From positions 13,890,938 to 13,954,937 of the forward strand of contig CM026574.1 in assembly GCA_015143295.1 (NCBI GenBank): DNA of 64,000 nucleotides, in the 5' to 3' direction. Position numbers and translations under genes: made by a program. Shown here in pieces: positions 13,601-22,870 of this stretch. The first letter of the stretch is position 1. Every line of letters starts with the position of its first letter. Source of the DNA: Tetracentron sinense (taxonomy: Eukaryota > Streptophyta > Magnoliopsida > Trochodendrales > Trochodendraceae). Under the pieces are notes generated by a model. That model saw only the letters and a program-made list of their open reading frames with translations. It searched no databases and had not been told where the DNA came from.

Positions 13601-16600
13601 ATGTGATACCAACTAATCTATCTACCAATCTGGATGTATTGACATCTCTTACTATGTTACACATTTATTCCAATTCCTGAAAAACAAGCATTATGTAAAC
13701 TCGCATACTCAATAAAAATATTACATAAGGCTTAAGCAAGCTTTATGTAATTTAAGAGAAAAGAATAATCTAAATTAAATGTTTGTATATGCAAATCAGA
13801 TTATATAAGCAATTAAAAAATGTATAGAAACAGGAAAAACAATAATCTGAATAGATAAAATCAAAAAAAGCAATATATGAATGTATTTATTTGGCATAAC
13901 ATATTTATTTAGCAATATATAGAAATAGCTCAGAATAAATAGCACAAATAATATTTTCTCTCCGTCTGGTCGAAATTCAACTGACTAACTAATGTGAAAA
14001 ATCATTTGTCATCTCTCAATTCAATCAAATGTAATCAAAACCCTAAAATAACCTACTTGAATAGAATTTTCTCCTTCTTCTATCAGTTGACGACTTCAAT
14101 CAAATGAAGATTTCTCAGTGTGAAATAAGTCTCCGGTTTTTAGTAATAATTCTATTGCTAATAGAAAGTCAATTTTGCCCTCATTCTTATTTTTGAATTC
14201 CGAATAAGCATGAACAAATAATTTATGAGAAATCTTTCTTCGGAATAAGTTCAGCATAAGTTCGGAATAATTCGTTAGTTTGGGAATTATACGCGAATAA
14301 TTCGTCAGTTCGGGAAGTATTCGTTAGTTCGGGAAAAATAAGCTTTTTAAATGTTAGCCCTTAAAAAAAAATAGTTCAGGAACAATTTGGGAATTATTTG
14401 AGAACTTTGTTACTATGGATGCAGGTGAATCCTAAGGAACTTCTAATAGGCCTCCCTTAGCCCGACCAAGACGACTCAAGAGAAGCTGCTTATGGGTTAG
14501 GCTCAATGAGTATAAGGACTCCAACCCACTTTATGTACCTCCCCACAAGAGGAGGGCCCAGAAGATGATGCCTAAGAAGAGAGCCGGCCCACCCAAGGAT
14601 AAAGGCCCATCAACAAAGTCAGCCCCGTAGTTGGAGTCTTTGATTTAACTAAGAGTTCTAGTTAAGAGTCCTAATTTTTACTATAAATATTAATTTTCGG
14701 AATTACAATAAATAGTAAAAATATTGAAGACTAGTCATTGGTAATTATTTTAATTAGAAGTCTTTTATTTTCATTGTATCTTCTCTTATTTTTAGAAGCT
14801 AGATATTCTCCAAGTTGTTTGAGAGAATAAGAGTCCTACTAGGAGCTTCCAACTTAGAATTAGAATAGGATTAGGAAAGCATGTTTGGCACTAAATAAAT
14901 GATGCTATTGCTGTAATCTTTCAGTTTTTGATATTGAAAAAATGAAGTGAATATTCCTCATGGCTTGGTTTAGTTGTTGTTTTCTTATTGATCTTCATTA
15001 TTGCTTGGAGAAACAATCAATGTTATTCATTCCTATTACTAGCCGAGCCATAGGTGAGTGGAGATTTTAGTTTTGATCACTTTAACTTTCTTTATTCTTG
15101 CCCCTATGCTAAACGTACACTATCTAGGTAGTCCTCTTTTATCTTTTGCAATTTATTCCATTGTGATTGCTCTAGATTTAAAAGCCCCTAATTTTCAATT
15201 CTAGAATTAGGACTTTTCTAATTGAAACCCTAGCTTTGCTCCTTTGATCAAATTAATTGAGGGGTTTTGTTCCTAGACATCTATTAGATCTTAGGAAACC
15301 TTCAATTTCTGTTTAGGGTAGTAATTTTGGATTAATCGAATTTCTCCATCTTTCTGAAAAATTCCAGATACATTCCCTATTGTTCAAGTCAATTGTTGAG
15401 TGACCTAGAGCCAATATTCTTAACTGAAATTTCAGAGCTAAACTTCTTTTTATCAATAGGCTACGTTGGTGGTGTGAGAATTTTAGTCTGAGTTGTAAAA
15501 TTTACCAAAACAACCCTGTCCAAAAGTTACTATTTGGGGAATTTGATAATTGGGTTTGATCTCTTGAGATTATTCAAGGTTAAACCTAATAATATGAAAC
15601 AAGAACAACTCTAACACATGTGAGATCTCTTTCCACAAGCCCACCCCATGGGGCCTGTTCAGCTCCATAGACTTCCTAGGAGACTTCTCACCATGCCTAG
15701 AACTTATGACTTCCCTTCACAAACTTTCTTTCCACTACAAAGCGTCATAACCACTTGCCCAATAGGGTCTTGTTTACCTCCACCAGAGGTTTAAGGTTGA
15801 GTCCTTATTCCTCCCTCTGACAACACACTTCCAAGGCACGAGATAATATTTGCTCCTTTTGATTTACCATTCCACAAAAGCCCCTCTGTAAATTCTCTAA
15901 TTTGGCAGCCACCGAACTCAAGATGGAACAAAAATGTATAGAGATGCTACATAATGTGCTATTAATGAGAGTAAATTTCCCCCCCCCAAGAGGAGCTGAA
16001 ATTGACTTGGATTTAAAACTAGCATGAGGCATGCCTAGATACTTGAAAGTTAGAACCCCCTGACAGGCACCTTAGGCCGGTCAGTAACTTAGCTAAATTT
16101 AAAACCTCCCCAACTCTTTCAATTTCACTCTTGACCAAATTGATCTCTAACCCTGATATTGCTTCAAAATATCTTAGACACCATAGATAAGCAAACCAAC
16201 GACAAGATGCATCACATGACTAAAATATCATCCGCAAACTAAAGATGAGACACGTTCCCCACCTAGAATTCTTCAAACACTGAGTTTTCCGCTTTAAATA
16301 GCATCCTTCTTAGAGCCTTTGTGAACAAAATGAATAGGAAAGGAGAGAGGGGATCCCCTTACCACAAACCCCTAGAACTTCTTAAATAACTTGTGGGGCT
16401 TTGATTGATTAAAATTTAAAAAAAAATACAGACACAACAACACATGCTCTCATCTACTTATGCCATCTATAACCATACCCCATTGTGTCCAACAACATAC
16501 ACACTTTGACGTCAAGTGTGAAATCATTGATTCACAGGATAATACCATTGTGTTATAATCCAAATGTCAAGGAAACAATAAGATACCCATTATTCACCGG

Positions 16601-17387
16601 AATGCTTGTGACATATCATAAGAAAAACGAATCCTAGTACATATCCCCTTAGGCCATTTTCAGTCATCGATAGTCCAAATGATTATTGAAGCAAGGAGCA
16701 ACCTATTTCCAAAGCATTTTACCTTAGAGCTCTCACCCTTTCACCCCCTTCCCTCATAAATGAAAGTTTTCCAATATACCTTAATTACTCATCTTATACA
16801 TTCACAAGGTTCCTCATCAATTCATCATGTCCCATCTACATGGTACCTACTTCCTCTTACTGTAACACCACAGACATGTACGAGAATAACAATAGTACCC
16901 AATACACACCAACTAAAAGGAACAGGATGATCCACCTTCACAGGTTTCTTTCATTTCCAAAGCAGTCAAATGGATGTCAAACCATGCAGAAGGAGCTCAT
17001 CCCAACAAAACACCCTTGGCAACCATAATATTAGATTTACAAATTTATGATTATATATAACACCCTCTACCAAGTCCATCGGGAATTTGAATTTTCAAAG
17101 GTCTATAAGAACACATTAATCTCAACCTCACCATCATTTAATCTCTTCAACAATTGCATCAAAATCCTAATCAGTGCACATAAGTTTCAGTTAATCCAAA
17201 TCATATACTACACAACCTCAAATCAATTAATGAAATCTGAGAAATCGAAGGCAATACAGAGTACTACAAATCATGAAAATTACCCAAAAAAAACATCAAA
17301 TTTTATCCCAAAAATCACTACAAGTATCACGAAACACACCTGCTTGACATCTCGCTCGTTATTTCCGTAGCTAACAAGATCTGCCAT
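1..17387 (-). CDS. PRAF-type PH-RCC1-FYVE protein gene, 5' part (3' end outside window)
   Basis: Six exons on the minus strand are joined at 17387-17340, 9613-9527, 4964-4875, 4746-4660, 4554-4435 and 1638-1. All junctions are GT/AG and all are phase 0, giving 690 codons with no stop. The order is an N-terminal PH-like domain (about residues 1-140), a serine-rich linker, seven RCC1 blades (about residues 235-605) and a FYVE zinc finger (about 630-690). Known members of this plant family run to about 1,100 residues and end in a BRX domain, so roughly the last third lies left of base 1. PRAF proteins bind phosphoinositides and some act as exchange factors for small GTPases; that role is inferred from the family, not seen here. 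Codon structure is intact, so I take the gene as functional. The start is the ATG at 17387 (MADLVSYGN), which matches the family N-terminus. Introns 1 and 2 are TE-filled. Confidence 0.95.
1639..4434 (-). other. PRAF intron 5, no gene seen
   Basis: A 2.8-kb AT-rich intron. Short open frames here have no recognisable domain and no codon-like bias. I see no terminal inverted repeats, LTRs or poly-A retroposon signature in it. Confidence 0.6.
4435..4554 (-). CDS. PRAF exon 5 (end of PH domain)
   Basis: 40 codons from [11 protein letters not shown] to GGLYLD between a TAG acceptor and a GTATTT donor. The [12 protein letters not shown] helix is the conserved C-terminal helix of the PH fold in this family. 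Intron 5 (1639-4434) follows. Confidence 0.93.
4660..4746 (-). CDS. PRAF exon 4 (PH domain)
   Basis: 29 codons, [16 protein letters not shown] through KRSLDL, between an AG acceptor (TTCCAG-like context) and a GTTAG donor. It is in frame with exons 3 and 5 and is one of the best conserved stretches of the PRAF PH domain. Confidence 0.93.
4875..4964 (-). CDS. PRAF exon 3 (PH domain)
   Basis: 30 codons, [20 protein letters not shown] through PGQRT, with a CACAG acceptor and a GTGAG donor. It is phase 0 on both sides. Intron 3 is only 128 bp and intron 4 only 105 bp, unlike the swollen introns 1, 2 and 5. Confidence 0.93.
5222..5440 (+). other. Possible LINE 3'-end remnant in PRAF intron 2
   Basis: The stretch ends in CTTTATTAATAAAATTTC and then an A/T-rich tail, a form common at the 3' end of plant L1-type elements. 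No coding sequence or target duplication was found, so this is a weak call. The flanks 4965-5221 and 5441-6526 hold no recognised feature. Confidence 0.25.
6527..7345. mobile_element. 819-bp non-autonomous hAT-type element
   Basis: Terminal inverted repeats CAGTGTAGTCAAGG(C/T)G at both ends are bordered by a perfect 8-bp duplication CTAGAAAA (6519-6526 and 7346-7353). Both features fit the hAT superfamily. Subterminal DNA is dense in CCTAGGCG palindromes (6560-6660, 7285-7335), while the middle is AT-rich and carries a second, GTTAA-rich MITE. A lone fragment of the same end (GCCTAGGCAATGCCTTGACT) lies at 7410-7432. No transposase is encoded. Confidence 0.88.
6780..7050. mobile_element. Palindromic GTTAA-arm MITE nested in the hAT element
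   Basis: CACGTGTCCCTTTTAA followed by ACTATGGTTAAGCTTAAG is mirrored by GAATCTTAACCGTAACTG and GTTAAAAAGGGGGACATG. The same arm structure recurs at 18150, 19655, 20883, 24870, 26440 and 28780. Its right part (GTGGAATGCGGTGGCGTTA) is closest to the copy at 20883-21110. Exact ends are uncertain. Confidence 0.55.
8705..8870. repeat. AAGCTTGAAC-rich dispersed repeat
   Basis: Several copies of GAGCCAAGCTTGAACA-like and AAGCTCGAGC motifs occur in both orientations. They can fold on themselves and suggest a degraded MITE. The flanking stretch 7433-8700 has only AT-rich DNA with no supported gene. Confidence 0.4.
9024..9075 (+). repeat. tRNA-like SINE head
   Basis: TAGCTTGCTAAGTTGGTAAA resembles a pol III A box and AGGTTTGAAACCC a B box, about 30 bases apart. 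There is no acceptor-stem pairing, so it is not a tRNA gene. The body probably continues to about 9250, but no tail or duplication was identified. Confidence 0.45.
9527..9613 (-). CDS. PRAF exon 2 (PH domain)
   Basis: 29 codons, [19 protein letters not shown] through PFRLSN, between a CAACAG acceptor and a GTAAG donor. The [14 protein letters not shown] core is typical of the PRAF PH domain. This 87-bp exon is isolated between two long TE-bearing introns of 4.6 and 7.7 kb. Confidence 0.93.
10118..10200. repeat. 33-bp tandem duplication (GAGGCTTATGCC)
   Basis: AGAGGCTTATGCCTTGACTC occurs twice with a 33-bp period. Related GAGGCTCAC and GCCTTAAGGCC motifs continue to 10260, suggesting the end of a palindromic MITE. 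Confidence 0.55.
10504..10540. repeat. GT/GC microsatellite
   Basis: A T run is followed by GTGTGTGTG and an alternating GCGCGCGTGCGTGAGTGCGT tract, a purine-pyrimidine alternation. Confidence 0.8.
11057..11355 (+). mobile_element. Poly-A retroposon (LINE/SINE type) in the 5' LTR
   Basis: A 299-bp insert ends in a run of As and is flanked by a 12-bp duplication AAGAGTCCTTGA (11045-11056 and 11356-11367). It is absent from the sister 3' LTR, which reads straight through near 14660. I see no convincing pol III boxes, so a 5'-truncated LINE is more likely than a SINE. Confidence 0.8.
11538..12337. mobile_element. 800-bp hAT-type element in the 5' LTR
   Basis: It is flanked by a perfect 8-bp duplication AGGAATAG (11530-11537, 12338-12345) and missing from the 3' LTR, where the site reads GAATAGGATTAGG near 14865. 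Its ends, AAGGTTCTTAATGTCGATA and ATATTTTGAACCAT, are only short imperfect inverted repeats. The right part (12090-12330) is full of GATATTTC and CGATATATCG motifs resembling the CAAGG family described further right. Confidence 0.8.
13075..13408 (+). pseudogene. Gypsy retropepsin (protease) relic
   Basis: Reading SKLVVEYG then, after a frame change, [10 protein letters not shown]...[11 protein letters not shown] with [14 protein letters not shown]. This is the C-terminal half of a Ty3/gypsy aspartic protease region; the ILLG flap-like motif has become ILLE and the catalytic DSG is lost. The open part is 13187-13408. It is the only recognisable coding domain left in this element. Confidence 0.7.
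13482..15210 (+). repeat. 3' LTR of the intron-1 gypsy element
   Basis: It starts TGATGCAGG after the purine tract, is split by the hAT-type element at 13491-14417, and resumes at 14418. Homology to the 5' LTR is visible to CAATTCTAGAATTAG. The stretch 15211-15600 may hold the rest of the LTR or flanking DNA; I could not decide. Confidence 0.7.
13491..14417. mobile_element. 927-bp hAT-type element in the 3' LTR
   Basis: It has perfect 15-bp terminal inverted repeats CATAGTAACAAAGTT and a perfect 8-bp duplication GATGCAGG (13483-13490, 14418-14425). Subterminal repeats of GTTCGGGAATTA and TTCGGAATAA are clustered at both ends, as in many hAT elements. It encodes no transposase. It shows no evident similarity to the element in the 5' LTR, so the two LTRs were hit independently. 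Confidence 0.88.
15600..16400 (-). pseudogene. L1-type LINE reverse transcriptase relic
   Basis: On the minus strand, [18 protein letters not shown] (about 16360-16300) is followed by FADDILV, the RT catalytic motif (about 16240-16220). Then come [12 protein letters not shown] and the open part 16032-15805 ([19 protein letters not shown]), ending LLGKWLWRF-like. Many stops and frame changes make it inactive. It lies inside PRAF intron 1 in the same orientation as the gene. Upstream RT blocks were not found right of 16400. Confidence 0.8.
16401..17339 (-). other. PRAF intron 1, gene-proximal part, nothing recognised
   Basis: AT-rich, C/A-biased on the plus strand. Short open frames here show no domain. 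It may hold intronic regulatory sequence, but I see no clear signal. Confidence 0.5.
17340..17387 (-). CDS. PRAF exon 1 with start codon
   Basis: 16 codons, [16 protein letters not shown], ending at a GTGTG donor. An upstream out-of-frame ATG lies 4 bases before it (17391, ATGGAATGGC), so a scanning ribosome could in principle choose either; the family N-terminus supports 17387. Confidence 0.9.
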
Positions 17388-18000
17388 TCCATGTGAGAGA
17401 CTTCCCGAAACACCGCCCGCATGGATCGTTCAAGAGTTCCGGTCATCATAGATGACAGACTTGTCCGTGAACTACCATCAAATTTCAGCTACAAAAAATC
17501 TCCTGCTCTCCCCCAAAGTAAACAGCACAACAAGAAAAACGAAAACAAGTAGTTCTCTAAAAACCCTAGAAATACACAGCTTTCGAGATCTGCAAATCCC
17601 CTCTAAACTCTCTTTAAAATCCAGAGCACAGAAACCCTAGAAACTCCATCAAATTCAAGCTCCAATTTTTTTTTCTTCCCCTTGTTTGGTGTGCTGAGAA
17701 CTGTAATTACGGTTGGAACCTGAAAGCAGTTGGACTTAAAAGCAAGTGGTTGAAGTTGAGGAAGGATGTGAGGAAAAGCGGTTTCCCGACAGGGAGCGCC
17801 GATTTAGGGGGAAGAGAAAAGCGGTTTTCGCACAGGAAAACCGGCGAGAAACCGGAGGTCCGGTCGTCGGAAAACCGGGAGAAAGGCAGGGGAGGAAATC
17901 TCTGAAAGGAGAGAGAATCGCATTTATCTTCGGGGTCGCATCCGTGTAAGTACGAGTCAAAGTTAAGAAAGCATGAATCGCCCGAGAAGCAAATTATATA
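17388..18000 (-). promoter_or_regulatory. PRAF 5' leader and core promoter
   Basis: A TATATAA box on the minus strand at 18000-17994 would place transcription start near 17965, giving a leader of roughly 580 bases. The leader is GC-richer than its surroundings around 17760-17940. It contains a 3-codon upstream ORF (ATG at about 17974, MLS then stop). I saw no clear leader intron, but one cannot be excluded. The start site is inferred from the box only. Confidence 0.5.
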
Positions 18001-18149
18001 AAGAACAGTGTTTCTGCCACGCGCATTTTAAAGGCGTGACAAAATATGGAAATACTACCAGTCTTTGACTGCAAAACATAGTAAAATTATTGTTAAGTAG
18101 CTCCACTCACCTTTTATTGCACTCTCCCCCTATTTAGGGCCAAAAGACT

Positions 18150-18500
18150 AGTATTTGATATGAATCACAATCAATTGCTTCAATTGCACCCACAGGCTAA
18201 CATGTGTCTCTTTTAACCCCTATCTATTAATCCTTGGAGGTTAACAATATAAATTTGGTTTTTTAAATAAATATTTAACTCTAGTTAAGAATTTGTATAA
18301 CTCTTAGGTTAATATATGTTTATAATATATTATTAAAAATCCATGGTTATGTTACTAAACCCCAAGAGCTAGTGAATCTTAACCACATATTAAAAAGGAC
18401 ATGTCTTGCCTTGTGGGTGAGATTAAACTCTCCTTAGTGCATTTAGTGCATTCGCAATTGGTCGTGATTTGATCTCCTAGTATTATGTTGTGATGGTCCA
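18150..18500. mobile_element. Palindromic GTTAA-arm MITE
   Basis: Left arm GAATCACAATCAATTG and CACCCACAGG...ACATGTGTC; right arm GGACATGTC...CCTTGTGGGTGAGA and CAATTGGTCGTGATT. The arms are inverted copies. It lies about 150 bp upstream of the PRAF promoter. Confidence 0.6.
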
Positions 18501-18753
18501 ACAAAAACCCAACAGAAATATATTATGAGTTTTTTAAGAGGAAACAAGATTTTCTCTAATAGTAATTGACAGGAAGACTATCAACATTATCATTGAAAGC
18601 ACTACTTAACCATGTTGACATGCATAAAACTTTGGGGCACGTGTGTAGGGGTACGTGTCTGATGGTTAGCATGTACAAGTGGTGTTGATGGTCTTTTGAA
18701 TAAAGGGAGAGTGCATGGGGGCAATTTTTTTTATGACCTCAAGGTATCCCTAC

Positions 18754-19181
18754 CAAGGTTTTAAATTTCACTGAGATTTCATGAAATCTTGATTTCGTCC
18801 AATTCCAACGACATCGATACAAAATGGATTTCAGAAAACACGATTCCGTCAAATTTCGGATTTTTGGGATTTTGAAATTTTGACAATATTTCAGAAATTT
18901 AATTTTAAATAGATATTTTTTTTACTATTCTTTAATTAAAATTCTGAAATATTTCTATAGTTTTATAAAAATTTCAAAAATTTATATATTAATTTTCAAA
19001 ATAAAATAATAATATTTATATAAATATATAAAATTTCAATAAAATATACTTTTAACATATATTTTTAATAAAATATTAATAAATCAGAATCCAAAATCCC
19101 ATCGAAATATCACAGTTTTTTAGGATTTCGGTTCGGATTGACTAATCAAAATCACCAAAAATTTTGAGATTTCAAACATTG
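18754..19181. mobile_element. CAAGG-family hAT-like element, copy 1
   Basis: Ends CAAGGTTTTAAATTTC and GAGATTTCAAACATTG are inverted copies; the interior is AT-rich with many TTTCGGAAT motifs. The flanks ATCCCTAC and TCCCCCAC match at 5 of 8 bases, suggesting a decayed duplication. 428 bp, with no coding capacity. Confidence 0.72.
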
Positions 19182-19245
19182 TCCCCCACTCCTTTGAAGG
19201 AGAGTAATTGCATGCAATATCCTGCAAACCATTCACATCAAGAAA

Positions 19246-19310
19246 GAAAGCTTGGGAGTGGGCTCGAACTCAGATCAACTGCCAACCAGTAGAGAAGATC
19301 CATGTCTTCT
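19246..19310 (-). repeat. Possible tRNA-like SINE head
   Basis: On the minus strand CTACTGGTTGGCAGTTGATC is followed by GAGTTCGAGCCC, a B-box match. There are no paired stems and no tail. Low confidence. Confidence 0.3.
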
Positions 19311-19654
19311 AGACTTCCAGTAATGGGAGAGTAGGCGCGACTTTTACTAGCCCTCTCCTTTATCAATGTTTTCATTCCAATAAAACAAAGACTTGTAACA
19401 TACATTTCACGCGCATGTTATTCACGTGCTGGTAGATTGAATTCGAGTACCGGGTCGTATAGGTGCTTTTTCAGAAATTGAGGGAAAAGTCACCTTATTA
19501 GGGTATTTTACTTTGATAAAGAGGTGATAATTACTGTAATCTTCGTTGATTTTGAGGACTGAAAATGACAAAAGTACCCCTTTTTTTTCTAATTGGTGAG
19601 CGGCTTGGGCTGATGAAGGAGTAAAGACCCCACTTTTTCTAATTGGTAAGCGGG

Positions 19655-19920
19655 AAAATAATCATCTCCTCAGTAGTTGACGCGTGGCATCTTGGTTCTT
19701 CTTTTATTGCCACATGTCCCTTTTTAACCCCTTTAACGGTGGTTAAAAATTTTAGGATTCTGTCATTTATCTTTTATTTATAGAAAAATAAATTTAAAAA
19801 TATTAAACAAAGAATTAAAAAAACTTTAACCGGTTATTGAGGGGAGCGGCTTTGTGAGAGTGAGGAGCATTAGTTCGCTCCTCCCACATGGAACAAACTA
19901 TTGCTCTTATGAGCTCACAG
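19655..19920. mobile_element. Palindromic MITE, subtype with GAGGAGCAATAG end
   Basis: AATAATCATCTCCTCAGTAG, then CACATGTCCCTTTTTAACC, ending in GCGGCTTTGTGAGAGTGAGG and CAAACTATTGCTCTTA. The same order recurs at 28780-29065, so the two are copies of one subtype. Confidence 0.6.
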
Positions 19921-20079
19921 TGGAGTGAAGATAAATCAAAAATCAAATCCAAAACCATCACCACTGTCCGATATGTTGACTTTACTCTTTTTAAAAAAAA
20001 ATTATAATTAAAACATATTAATAACTAAAGTGATAAGTGAATTTATGTAATTTCAAAGTTTAAAATGCCCAATGAAAAC

Positions 20080-20511
20080 CAAGGTTTGAAATTTCGATAT
20101 TTTCCACAATTTTGGTCCTCCAACCCGAACCCAAATTAAAATAATTTGGGTTATCTCGACAGGATTTCAGAATTCTGATTTATTAATATTATATTAATTT
20201 ATATATATTAAAAATAATAATTTATTAAAATTTAATATATTTATATAAATATTATTATTTTATTTTTAAAATAAATATATAAATTTTGAAATTTCGTTAA
20301 AAATATCAAAATATTGTAGAATATTTCAGAATTCTAATAAATAAATAAAAAATAAACTATTTGAAATCAATTTTCTGAAATTTCGTCGGAATTTTGAAAT
20401 CTAACTAGAAATTTCTAAAATCTCAGCCGAAATCTCATTTTTTGAAATCATTGATATCAAGGGGTTAGACGAAACCCAGATTTCACGAAATTTTACAGAT
20501 TTCAAACCTTG
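20080..20511. mobile_element. CAAGG-family hAT-like element, copy 2
   Basis: CAAGGTTTGAAATTTC at the left and ACAGATTTCAAACCTTG at the right are inverted copies. The flanks ATGAAAAC and ATGAAACT match at 6 of 8 bases. 432 bp, AT-rich, non-coding. Confidence 0.78.
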
Positions 20512-20825
20512 ATGAAACTGAAAAAATGTTTTTTTTTATCGTAGATATGACTTTTGATAAACTAAATAGAATTGATAGAATTCAGGTTGTCAATCCTTTA
20601 AAAAATCATCGATAAATATCTAGCTAGCTGTTCCACCAAAAAAACAAAAGACCTAGGTCATGTTTAATGCGATTATGTACTAACGATGTATGATGATCCC
20701 TCAACTATGTAATGTATAATCACACTCTAAAACTTTGGATTGTAGATTAATAGAGTCCATGATTAATATGACAAATGCAAAAATTAGGATTTATAGTGCA
20801 AATTTTTGGTATGACTTGGACTACA

Positions 20826-20882
20826 TTTGAAATTTCGATATTTTCCACAATTTTGGTCCTCCAACCCGAACCCAAATTAAAA
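20826..20882. repeat. 57-bp exact copy of a CAAGG-element end
   Basis: This stretch is identical to 20085-20141, near the left end of copy 2, and stops abruptly where the neighbouring GTTAA MITE begins. It lacks the CAAGG tip and the rest of the element. Confidence 0.8.
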
Positions 20883-21115
20883 AGGGGGCAGGACTAATGA
20901 GGACTATTTTCCCATTAAAAAAGAAGGGTCGTGACTAGCCCACCACGCTCTTTTGACACTCCTTTAACTATGCTTAAGCTTAAGAAAATTAAGGTTAATA
21001 TTATTATTATTATTTTTAATTCAAGATTAGTTTGCTTAACTCTAGGAGTGAGTGAATCGACCGCATATTCCGCTATATAGTGGGATGCGGAGGTAGGTTA
21101 AACATTTCTTAAAAA
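20883..21115. mobile_element. Palindromic GTTAA-arm MITE
   Basis: GACTAGCCCACCACGC, then CTTAAGAAAATTAAGG and GGGATGCGGAGGTAGGTTAA. It matches the copy nested at 6780-7050 almost block for block. Confidence 0.6.
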
Positions 21116-21457
21116 AAAGGAATAAGCAAATTCTAAGTTGCTATAAGTGGGGTTACCTTTTCCAAGGTTTGAGGGTGCTTTAGTAAATAATTCTTTGAAA
21201 AGTACAAGTTGGAGAGCCGAAGATAAAATTAAAATAGATTATTTGGGATGAGTGATTTAACAGTAATTGTAACTGTCATTATAATAGGAACAGTTTGAAA
21301 GCCGTCTTTGATGAATTGGGTTATAATTTTGACATGGAAAGATTTATGAAAACTTGAAGTAAAGGACAGCCAAAAGAGGATGAAAGAAGAAGAGGAGATC
21401 TCAACGCTAATTACGCGGACAAAGGCGCCCCTCAGACTACCAACATACTGCACACAG

Positions 21458-21690
21458 GGTCCGAGCCAGGATTCTCTTGACGGGTCGAAATTTTTTTTAT
21501 GAGGGTCATGCGTCCGTTTATGTTGTTTGTATCTATTTATAAGGAATATGTTTTTTCTCTAAAGTTTAGGGAGGCTAGGGCCCCCATCCCCCAACTCTGC
21601 CCCTCTAGCAGGCTACACCCTTAAGAACTTTTTTTTTTTTTTCAAAATTTCAGCCCCTAGCCACCATGTGGCTCTACCTTTGATTGTACA
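21458..21690. mobile_element. GGGxCCGAGCCAGGA-type MITE
   Basis: AGGGTCCGAGCCAGGATT opens the element, with a CATGCGTCCGTTTATGTTGT block and GGGAGGCTAGGGCCCC in the middle. The same blocks occur in the element at 25546-25833. Exact ends are uncertain. Confidence 0.5.
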
Positions 21691-21699
21691 TCCTCAAGG

Positions 21700-22870
21700 G
21701 CGAGGTTAGGATTTTCTTGTAAGGGCAAGCAATGTCGATTCAAAATGTTAGTAATGCTTATGGATTTGTGGAGAATCAAATGATTAGATCGATACCCAAT
21801 ATTTTGGGTCTAGGATAGTGGGGGTTCTAAATTTTTTTTGACGACTAAGTTCGAAACTCATCTTATCATACGTTTCGTAAATATCCTATAAGTATTATTT
21901 CTCTTTCTTTAGAGGAACAACTTCCTTCTTGTCCCAAGACTATACCGATATGCCCTATTTAAATAATTAAATAAGATACTGTAAAAAGATACTGTAAAAG
22001 ATATATTTATTTCCAAAAGCTCAGAAGCAGTTGACCCATTGCTATGCTATGCTAAATAATTAAATAAAATAGTATAATTTTTTTTTCAATAGTTCAAGGG
22101 AGCAATTGCCCCTCTTGCCCCATGACTATGCATTATTAAATAATTAAATAGCATTATACTTTTTTTTCAAAAGTTCAGGGGCATATGCCTCCTTTCCCTG
22201 GCATGTCCCCTATTTGTAATTGTTGATAGAATTGCGAAGAATAATTATTTGTAATTGTTGATAGAATTGCGAAGAATAATTAGATGGGTACGTATGAAAT
22301 ATTCTGAATCTAAAAGTGGGTGGTTTTATGATTTTTTTTTTGAACACAAAATTTGTGGGTCATCTCCTTCATACGTTTCATACATATCCTACGGGTATTG
22401 TTTTTCCTTCTTTAGAGAGTCAACTGCCCTTCTTGGACTATGGCTATGTCCTATGAATAATTAAACTGTATAATAATAAAGATTTGTTTTCAAAAGTTTA
22501 GGGGAGCAGCTGTCTTCCTTGCCTAGGGGTTAGTGCCTCCTGAACTTTTGAGAAAACAAAACTAAATTTACACTATATTACTTAATTTAAAAAGTCATAG
22601 GCATGGGTTAAAGGGGGCAGTTGCCCCATAATTTTTTAAAAGAAGGTTAATTTTTATACTATCTTATTTAATTTAACAGGGCATAGCCATGAGAAAAGAG
22701 ATCAGCTGCCCCCTAACTTTAAAAAAAAAAACATATGTTTTTATAAAGGGACGAGATGACCCAAGAACTTGATTATAACCCGAACCCCTACGCTTGTCTC
22801 ATTGTTATGTCATATTAAATAATTAAATAACATAGTAATTTTTTTTTAAAGTTCGGTAACTGTCCTAGAC
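21700..22870. repeat. Fold-back region of diverged repeats
   Basis: Units containing TTAAATAATTAAATA, TTTTTTCAAAAGTTCAGGGG and a TTGCCCC or CTATGC block occur several times left of about 22530. They recur in reverse orientation right of it (TTAATTTAACAGGGCATAGC, GGGGGCAGTTGCCCC). The two halves could pair as a long imperfect hairpin. Confidence 0.55.
22211..22280. repeat. 35-bp perfect tandem duplication
   Basis: Two successive units start TATTTGTAATTGTTGATAGA and end GCGAAGAATAAT, with a period of 35 bases. Confidence 0.9.

Larger units (their letters stand above)
10792..15210 (+). mobile_element. Internally deleted Ty3/gypsy element in PRAF intron 1
   Basis: Two long direct repeats start with TGATGCAGG (10792 and 13482). 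Without their nested insertions each is about 790 bp, which is consistent with an LTR pair. Between them only about 0.8 kb remains, with a retropepsin relic. Just before the 3' LTR is the usual gypsy end-of-polyprotein plus purine tract (CTTCGAGGTCAAAC then GTCCAGAGAG). A degenerate tRNA primer site may be TTGGTATGAAC at about 12719. The outer ends beyond the shared region (12683 and 15210) are fuzzy, and no 5-bp duplication was confirmed. The element needs enzymes in trans. Confidence 0.78.

Noticed and set aside
17736-17960. Open frames on both strands in a GC-richer block
   Set aside because: They overlap the PRAF leader. The minus-strand frame starts with a non-ATG codon and neither has a recognisable domain.
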